DNA of 12,602 bases from Bacteroidia bacterium (GTDB lineage: Bacteria; Bacteroidota; Bacteroidia; AKYH767-A; OLB10), in the NCBI GenBank assembly GCA_025450095.1, contig JANWID010000131.1:1-12602 (forward strand), written 5' to 3'. Numbering within the stretch: position 1 is the stretch's first letter; every line of letters begins with the position of its first letter. Under the pieces are notes generated by a model. It was not told where the DNA came from and made no database searches. It saw nothing but the letters and a program-made list of their open reading frames with translations. The position numbers and the translations under genes were made by a program. Below, piece by piece: positions 7,494-12,602 of the stretch.

Positions 7494-7688
7494 ATGCCGT
7501 TTACGGATAAATTTGATAAGGAAGATTATTATTTTTCAGAGGAGGGCTATATTATTTTTACAGAGGCATATCATCTGAAAAGAGGATATTGTTGCAATAA
7601 TAACTGCATGCATTGTCCTTACCGGGAAAAAAAAGGAAATAATAATTCCGGTTCAACCGGAACAAATCAAAACGATACAAAACACTGA
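7494..7688 (+). CDS. Small four-cysteine protein, DUF5522 type
   Basis: This 64-residue protein has the core DYYFSEEGYIIFTEAYHLKR (residues 11-30) followed by GYCCNNNCMHCPY (31-43). The CCxxxCxxCPY pattern after FTxxYHLKRGYCC is what I recognise as the DUF5522 family, common in Bacteroidetes and without a known function. C33, C34, C38 and C41 could bind a metal such as zinc or an iron-sulfur cluster; this is inference from spacing. The last twenty or so residues are a polar Asn/Gly/Thr tail that looks disordered. No signal peptide is present, so it should be cytoplasmic. The stop is 6 bases before the hutU start, so both genes are probably on one transcript. The conserved core begins close to the ATG at 7494, which supports this start. 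Confidence 0.85.
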   Translation: MPFTDKFDKEDYYFSEEGYIIFTEAYHLKRGYCCNNNCMHCPYREKKGNNNSGSTGTNQNDTKH

Positions 7689-7694
7689 TTTTTC

Positions 7695-9377
7695 ATGAAC
7701 ATGAAAACTATTACCGGAAAGCTGGATGTTTCCAAGCTTAAAACTCCAACCGGTACCAAACTGAATTGCAAAGGCTGGATTCAGGAAGCCGCACTCAGAA
7801 TGCTTCACAATAACCTGGATCCGGAAGTTGCGGAGCGTCCTGAAGATTTTATAGTGTATGGTGGCACCGGAAAAGCTGCAAGGAACCTTGAATGTTTCGA
7901 ACTCATTGTAAAAGCACTCAAGGACCTGAATGATGATGAAACTTTACTGATACAGTCGGGTAAGCCAGTAGGAATTCTTCCCACGCATAAAGATGCTCCC
8001 CGGGTGATCATTAGCAATTCGATGCTGGTGCCGCACTGGGCGAACTGGGAGAATTTCCGGGCCCTCGAAGCAAAAGGTCTGACCATGTATGGGCAAATGA
8101 CAGCGGGATCTTGGATATATATCGGCTCCCAGGGAATTGTTCAGGGGACTTATGAAACATTTGCAGAAGTTGCAAGGCAGCATTTTGGAGGATCGCTTCG
8201 AAATACATTGTCTGTTACAGGTGGTTTGGGAGGAATGGGTGGAGCTCAACCGCTTGCCATTACTATGAATGAAGGTGTTTGCCTGGCTGCAGATGTCGAA
8301 GCCTGGAGAATTCAAAAACGCATTGATACCCGTTATATTGATGTGATGACAACGGATATAGATGAGGGAATCGACCAGGCAATGGAAGCACGGAAAAACG
8401 GTAAGTCTCTTTCAATAGGTGTTGTTGCGAATATCATCGATTTATTGGAACGTTTGATTGAAAGGGGAATTGTACCGGATACGCTGACTGATCAGACTTC
8501 TGCACACGATGCATTGATCGGTTATTTTCCCCAGGGACTAACAGTTGAACAAGCAAAAATTCTGAGGGATTCCGATCCTGATAAATACATTAACCTGAGC
8601 AAGCAAAGCATGGTAAAGCATACTCAACTAATGCTTGAATTGCAAAAGCGAGGTGCCGTTACTTTTGATTATGGAAATAATCTACGGGGTCAGGCCTTTG
8701 AAATGGGATTGAAAAACGCATTCGATTTTCCGGGCTTTGTACCTGCTTACATCAGGCCGTTGTTCTGCGAGGGAAAAGGGCCTTTCCGATGGGCTGCTCT
8801 TTCCGGAGATCCACAGGATATTTTTGAAACCGATAAGCTGATCCTGGAATTATTCCCGGAGAATAAAGCACTGGCACGTTGGATAAAAATGGCGCAGGAA
8901 CGAATCGCATTCCAGGGTCTTCCTGCACGAATTTGCTGGCTGGGGCAAGGAGAAAGAGAAAAAGCGGGACTTGCATTTAACAACCTGGTTGCTTCCGGAA
9001 CAGTGAAAGCTCCTATTGTGATCGGGAGAGATCACCTGGATACTGGATCTGTAGCTTCACCCAATCGTGAAACCGAAGCGATGCTCGATGGTTCGGACGC
9101 CATTGCCGACTGGCCTGTTCTCAATGCATTGATCAACACTGCAGGAGGTGCAAGCTGGGTTTCGCTGCATCATGGGGGTGGGGTTGGTATCGGTTATTCT
9201 ATCCATGCCGGAATGGTTATCGTAGCCGATGGAACAGAAGATGCAGCACGACGATTAAAACGTGTACTTCATAACGATCCGGCTATGGGTGTAATCCGTC
9301 ATATGGATGCCGGTTATGATATTGCCAGGGATACAGCAAGAAAATACAGGCTTGATATCCGGGAAAGACTTAAGTAA
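7695..9377 (+). CDS. hutU: Urocanate hydratase
   Basis: This 560-residue cytoplasmic enzyme converts urocanate to 4-imidazolone-5-propionate, the second step of histidine degradation, using tightly bound NAD+ as electrophile. The match to the classic family is strong over the full length: [11 protein letters not shown] (54-64), [10 protein letters not shown] (84-93), VPHWANWE (112-119), [20 protein letters not shown] (131-150) and the dinucleotide-binding loop [11 protein letters not shown] (176-186). Further matches are DQTSAHD (266-272), FDYGNNLR (324-331), the Cys region [13 protein letters not shown] with C414 (equivalent to Cys410 in Pseudomonas), [20 protein letters not shown] (444-463) and [14 protein letters not shown] (489-502). 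Length is normal for the roughly 560-residue form. An ATG two codons later (7701) is also possible. It follows DUF5522 by 6 bases. No hutH, hutI, hutG or regulator is in the window, so the rest of the pathway must lie elsewhere or be absent. Confidence 0.97.
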   Translation: MNMKTITGKLDVSKLKTPTGTKLNCKGWIQEAALRMLHNNLDPEVAERPEDFIVYGGTGKAARNLECFELIVKALKDLNDDETLLIQSGKPVGILPTHKDAPRVIISNSMLVPHWANWENFRALEAKGLTMYGQMTAGSWIYIGSQGIVQGTYETFAEVARQHFGGSLRNTLSVTGGLGGMGGAQPLAITMNEGVCLAADVEAWRIQKRIDTRYIDVMTTDIDEGIDQAMEARKNGKSLSIGVVANIIDLLERLIERGIVPDTLTDQTSAHDALIGYFPQGLTVEQAKILRDSDPDKYINLSKQSMVKHTQLMLELQKRGAVTFDYGNNLRGQAFEMGLKNAFDFPGFVPAYIRPLFCEGKGPFRWAALSGDPQDIFETDKLILELFPENKALARWIKMAQERIAFQGLPARICWLGQGEREKAGLAFNNLVASGTVKAPIVIGRDHLDTGSVASPNRETEAMLDGSDAIADWPVLNALINTAGGASWVSLHHGGGVGIGYSIHAGMVIVADGTEDAARRLKRVLHNDPAMGVIRHMDAGYDIARDTARKYRLDIRERLK

Positions 9378-9468
9378 GATTTTCATTCATTCTGGAGTGT
9401 TCTTATAAACCTGACGGTAGTTATTTGACTTTGGAACAGAATTTGAAACCGCGTTTAAAAAATTCAGA

Positions 9469-9876
9469 ATGAATACCAATAACATATTGAAACATAGCCT
9501 ATACGTATGTGCGTTAATTTTCTTCCTGTCTTCCTGTACCGATGATAATTCCGCGGATCCAAATATTCCGGGGAGTGACCGCGATAAATTTACAGGCGAC
9601 TGGTTATGCAAGGAAACTATTCCAGGGGTCCCAACATCTACTTTTACAATTACAATACAGAAGCATGGAAGTGACGATACGCTTTATGTTTATAATTTCA
9701 ACAATATCGGATCACCGTTATATGCCATCTGGCTCGTTTCCGGCAACAGCGTAACAATTCCCAACCAAACCATCTCACAAATTGATGTTGGCGGCAGTGG
9801 TTTTTTCAATAATGACGAGATCAATCTGAATTATAATTCGGATGGAGAAGCTGTAACTGCTTTATGTACCAAATGA
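9469..9876 (+). CDS. Small predicted lipoprotein, possibly lipocalin-like
   Basis: This is a 135-residue protein. Residues 1-22 form a lipoprotein signal with the lipobox LSSC, so C23 should be lipidated. The residues after it, TDDNSADP, are acid-rich, which resembles the export signal that sends Bacteroidetes lipoproteins to the cell surface. The mature part opens with DRDKFTGDWLCKE, then TFTITIQKHG, NFNNIG, VSGNSVTIPNQTISQ, and ends with GDWLC/ALC cysteines (C47 and C133) that could pair. A short domain beginning 'F-x-G-x-W' followed by beta strands suggests a small lipocalin-like barrel, as in other Bacteroidetes lipoproteins, but I cannot name a function. It follows hutU by 91 bases and is probably transcribed separately, though I do not see a clear promoter. 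Confidence 0.82.
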   Translation: MNTNNILKHSLYVCALIFFLSSCTDDNSADPNIPGSDRDKFTGDWLCKETIPGVPTSTFTITIQKHGSDDTLYVYNFNNIGSPLYAIWLVSGNSVTIPNQTISQIDVGGSGFFNNDEINLNYNSDGEAVTALCTK

Positions 9877-9924
9877 CCTGAAAAGGTTTAATCAACTAAT
9901 CTTTATCCTTTACCCCTGATTCGT

Positions 9925-9932
9925 TACCTTTG
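9925..9932 (+). promoter_or_regulatory. Candidate -7 element for the T9SS protein gene
   Basis: TACCTTTG matches TAnnTTTG exactly and is the same octamer as in the wzz-like promoter. It lies in the 140-base gap before the ATG at 10017, which would give a leader of about 80 bases. No good TTTG -33 element is at the expected distance, so confidence is modest. Confidence 0.38.
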
Positions 9933-10016
9933 GTAAAAATCTGCTTTTGTAATATCTTTTTTTTGATAAACTTGTCAGCGAGTTTTTTAGTAATTTCATA
10001 ATCAAAACCTAACAGC

Positions 10017-12572
10017 ATGAAAAAACTGCTACTTCTTATTCTTGTCTTTGCGTTCACCCGCTTACCAGCCCAGGTAACCATTACGCAGGATGAAATGCCT
10101 CATTCGGGAGATTCTCTATACAGAACCCGTGCAGTTCTGAATCCATTTCTGAATTATGCAGCGACGGGACCGAATCATGTCTGGAATTTTGACAACCTGA
10201 ATGCAGCCGGCCAGGATTCTGCCATATACCAAACCGTTAGCTCTACAAATTTCGTATATGCGCTAACGTATATTGACATAGCATTGAATCCCAATCGTGC
10301 AAATCATGCAAAACCGGGAGTGGATATTCCATTCAATAACATGCTTCCCATTACCAATCCATATACATTTTATTATCGAAGTGCCTCAATTTATAAAACT
10401 GTTGGATTTGGTGTGGAGCTTGCTGGTATTCCGGCGCCTATCATTTTTACCAGTCATGATGAGATCTATCAGCTACCGATTGATTTCGGAAATACTGATT
10501 CAACATTTTCCTCATACAATATCAGTCTTCCGGCATTACTATATTATGGTTATGAACAAACCCGGATGAATGATGTTGATGGCTGGGGTTCTATCACTAC
10601 ACCTGCCGGAACATTTGATGCCTTACGAGTTAAAACTACGTTGCTGGGAAGAGATACAATTAACATTGATAGTTTAGGAATCGGTTTTGCGATTGACCGG
10701 CCTGTTATCCGCGAATACAAATGGCTTTCTCCCACGTACAGGGTTCCGATCATGCAGGTGAATACTTCAGAAATTTTCGGTATTGAAATAATTACCGATA
10801 TTTTCTTTTACGATCTTCCGCGATCCATTATTGTTGTTCCACCACTTGCAAACGTGCTTTGCGTGGGGCAAACCCTTACTGTGAATTACGTTGCAACCGG
10901 GGTATTTAATGCCGGTGGAATTTTTATTCCTGCAAATGATTTCATTGCACAGCTTTCTGATAGTATAGGAGATTTTACTAACGCTGTGGACATAGGATCA
11001 GTAACTTCAACACAATCGGGTAGCATTAGCTGTACTATTCCTGCAAACACTCCTGTCGGATACGGTTACAGGATACGTGTTGTTTCAACCAGCCCCGCAT
11101 TCACGGGTGATGACAACGGTTATGACCTTCTGATTGGTACGGATCCTGTCGCAGCTATAACTGCAGCAGGCCCTACCGAATTCTGCGATGGTGATTTTGT
11201 TGTTCTGAGCACCACAGTAAACTCCAGCTATTCTTACCAATGGCAGCTCGACGGAGTTGACCTTACCGGTTCCATATTTTCGGACCTTATCGCGACTGAT
11301 AGTGGTAGTTATACTGTTATTGTTACGAATGCATGCGGTTCAACTACAAGTGCTCCAATAGATTTAATTGTACACGAGCTACCCGAGCATTCTTTTTCAC
11401 AAACTTCATATACTGTTTGTGACAGCACTCAGCTGACTATTACTGCTGTGAATTCATCGGGACAATCACCACTTACATATCAGTGGTACCTGAATGGTAT
11501 CTTGTTAGCTGGAGAAACTACTGACAGTATTTCAGGTTACCTGCAAGGAAATTATTCGCTTGAAATTGTCAACACTTCAACAGGATGCATGTTTACTGCA
11601 AATGTTTCTGTGACGGTCGACAGCCTGGTAGTGCCAACTGTAAACGTCCAGGGAAGCAGTTCTTTCTGCCAGGGAGATTCAGTCCTTTTAAGTGTGGTGC
11701 CTGAACCTGGAATTATATACCAATGGATGATAAATGGCACAAACATAACCGGTGCTACCGGAACAGATCTGTATGCAAATGCTACCGGTATTTTTTCAGT
11801 AATGGCGACATCGGTTAATGGTTGTACATCTGTAAGTGATCCCGGAATTAATGTAACTGTGAATCCGATACCTCAGCAACCCATAATCAATGCACCAACT
11901 ACTGTTATGTGTGCGGGAGATTCCCTCGTACTTGATTTTATTGCAGTGATTGGATTTACTTATCAATGGACACTGGATGGTACGGCAATTCCAGGTGAAG
12001 TGTTTAACCAGATTACAGTGACCAATAATCCGGGTACTTATTCGGTAATTGTAACTGATATGACCGGATGTACAGCTGAAGCATCTAATCCTGTTCTTGT
12101 AATAATAAATCCACTGCCAGCAGCTCCTGTCATTACACAATCAAATGATACACTTTTTGCCAGTGGTAGTGGAAATTACCAGTGGTATCTTAACGGCGCC
12201 ATAATTCCCGGTGCAACCGGAAGCTTTTATATTCCGCTGGTCAATGGTGATTATACAGTTACAGTGTCTGATAGTAACAGCTGTTCGAATACGTCAGTAA
12301 TTTATACGATGACCAATGTAGGTATATTCGAGTACCATGGAATGTCAGTAACGGTAAATCCAAACCCTTCAACAGGCTTTTTCAACCTGTACAATAGTAC
12401 TACTAAGCTGGAGTATGTAATTACTGATATTACAGGGAAACTTTTGATGTCCGGAAATATGAACATCGGATGGAACAAACTTGATCTTACCCTGATGTCA
12501 GATGGAATTTACCTGTTGCAGTTATATGCAACGGATCATTCGGCTTCAGTGGTGAAACTGGTAAAGGAATAA
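10017..12572 (+). CDS. Secreted Ig-like repeat protein with type IX secretion C-terminal tail
   Basis: This is an 851-residue protein predicted to be exported and then passed across the outer membrane by the T9SS. The signal peptide is MKKLLLLILVFAFTRLPAQ. Residues about 20-265 form a Bacteroidetes-type N-terminal beta domain (VTITQDEMPHSGDSL, GPNHVWNFDNL, TPAGTFDALRVKT). Residues about 270-373 form a separate beta module (LCVGQTLTVNY ... CTIPANTPVGYGYRIRVVS). Residues about 375-765 hold five Ig-like repeats with YQWxxxG at 407, 488, 568, 649 and 721. The tail at about 768-851 has NPNPSTGFFNLYN, ITDITGKLLMSG and SDGIYLLQLY, ending VVKLVKE; this is the type A sorting domain, which is removed when the protein is attached to the surface or released. 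The role is probably adhesion or structure at the surface, by family and architecture. No T9SS machinery gene is in the window. Confidence 0.93.
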   Translation: MKKLLLLILVFAFTRLPAQVTITQDEMPHSGDSLYRTRAVLNPFLNYAATGPNHVWNFDNLNAAGQDSAIYQTVSSTNFVYALTYIDIALNPNRANHAKPGVDIPFNNMLPITNPYTFYYRSASIYKTVGFGVELAGIPAPIIFTSHDEIYQLPIDFGNTDSTFSSYNISLPALLYYGYEQTRMNDVDGWGSITTPAGTFDALRVKTTLLGRDTINIDSLGIGFAIDRPVIREYKWLSPTYRVPIMQVNTSEIFGIEIITDIFFYDLPRSIIVVPPLANVLCVGQTLTVNYVATGVFNAGGIFIPANDFIAQLSDSIGDFTNAVDIGSVTSTQSGSISCTIPANTPVGYGYRIRVVSTSPAFTGDDNGYDLLIGTDPVAAITAAGPTEFCDGDFVVLSTTVNSSYSYQWQLDGVDLTGSIFSDLIATDSGSYTVIVTNACGSTTSAPIDLIVHELPEHSFSQTSYTVCDSTQLTITAVNSSGQSPLTYQWYLNGILLAGETTDSISGYLQGNYSLEIVNTSTGCMFTANVSVTVDSLVVPTVNVQGSSSFCQGDSVLLSVVPEPGIIYQWMINGTNITGATGTDLYANATGIFSVMATSVNGCTSVSDPGINVTVNPIPQQPIINAPTTVMCAGDSLVLDFIAVIGFTYQWTLDGTAIPGEVFNQITVTNNPGTYSVIVTDMTGCTAEASNPVLVIINPLPAAPVITQSNDTLFASGSGNYQWYLNGAIIPGATGSFYIPLVNGDYTVTVSDSNSCSNTSVIYTMTNVGIFEYHGMSVTVNPNPSTGFFNLYNSTTKLEYVITDITGKLLMSGNMNIGWNKLDLTLMSDGIYLLQLYATDHSASVVKLVKE
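11139..12311 (+). repeat. Five tandem Ig-like modules of about 80 residues
   Basis: The YQW codons fall at 11235, 11478, 11718, 11961 and 12177, so the spacings are 243, 240, 243 and 216 bases. Modules 1-4 carry a Cys near the start (C390, C468, C551, C632) and one near the end (C440, C524, C603, C685), the expected pair for an Ig-type disulfide. Module 5 is shorter and keeps only the second (C756). The DNA copies are diverged, so they are old duplications, not recent slippage. Confidence 0.85.
12318..12569 (+). other. T9SS type A sorting domain (encoded segment)
   Basis: Residues 768-851 of the large secreted protein form the C-terminal sorting signal: NPNPSTG starts it, followed by YVITDITGK, a turn with G-W-N-K-L-D-L and the final G-I-Y-L-L-Q-L with a basic end. 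This order of motifs is typical of Bacteroidetes T9SS cargo and gives the best evidence for the phylum. Confidence 0.9.
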
Positions 12573-12602
12573 AATGTGCAACCATAAAAAAAACCGCAGA
12601 GA

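Noticed and set aside
7805..8315. Several long minus-strand frames opposite hutU (also 8747-9035)
   Set aside because: They lie fully within a clear hutU gene and have no recognisable domain; they are antisense shadows.
9877..9896. Hairpin ACCT-GAAA-AGGT after the lipoprotein gene as a terminator
   Set aside because: The stem is only four base pairs and no real T-run follows, so it is too weak to call.
11796..12140. 114-residue minus-strand frame inside the Ig-repeat gene
   Set aside because: Its repeated Cys/Tyr/Arg composition mirrors the repeat modules read backwards; there is no start signal or domain.

Overview
The window looks like a chromosomal segment of a Bacteroidota (Bacteroidetes) bacterium. 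Four things point there: a C-terminal type IX secretion (T9SS) sorting tail on the large protein at the right end, several TAnnTTTG-type -7 elements and few Shine-Dalgarno sequences, a CCxxxCxxCPY small protein of the DUF5522 type, and a membrane-anchored DUF3352-like/propeller protein of a kind typical of this phylum. There are no mobile elements, CRISPR arrays, rRNAs or tRNAs that I can support.

Left end (1-1717, minus strand): the end of a cell-surface polysaccharide locus. It holds the N-terminus of a Wzz-type chain-length determinant, cut by the window edge, and upstream of it a Wzx/MOP-type oligosaccharide flippase. The flippase frame is interrupted by one in-frame TAA at codon 50; the 49 codons before it and the 430 after it are in the same frame and both read as flippase. 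A good Bacteroidetes-type promoter lies between the two genes, so the wzz-like gene need not depend on the flippase transcript.

Middle (1778-7463): divergent rnhB (RNase HII) on the plus strand, then a 312-base gap, then a 904-residue protein with an N-terminal membrane anchor and a C-terminal propeller carrying Asp-rich calcium-type loops. Convergent to it on the minus strand are a secreted GH73 glucosaminidase with two LysM repeats and, upstream of that, a PLP enzyme of the ACC deaminase/D-cysteine desulfhydrase family. Its key residues favour D-cysteine desulfhydrase.

Right part (7494-12572, plus strand): a 64-residue four-cysteine protein (DUF5522) placed 6 bases before a complete urocanate hydratase gene (hutU), which has no other histidine-degradation gene in the window. 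Next come a small lipoprotein and an 851-residue secreted protein with five Ig-like repeats of about 80 residues and a T9SS tail.

Most of the window is housekeeping and cell-envelope content. I do not see a convincing new multi-gene system. The strongest oddities are the single nonsense codon in the flippase, the substrate-specificity residues in the PLP enzyme, and the hutU/DUF5522 pairing.
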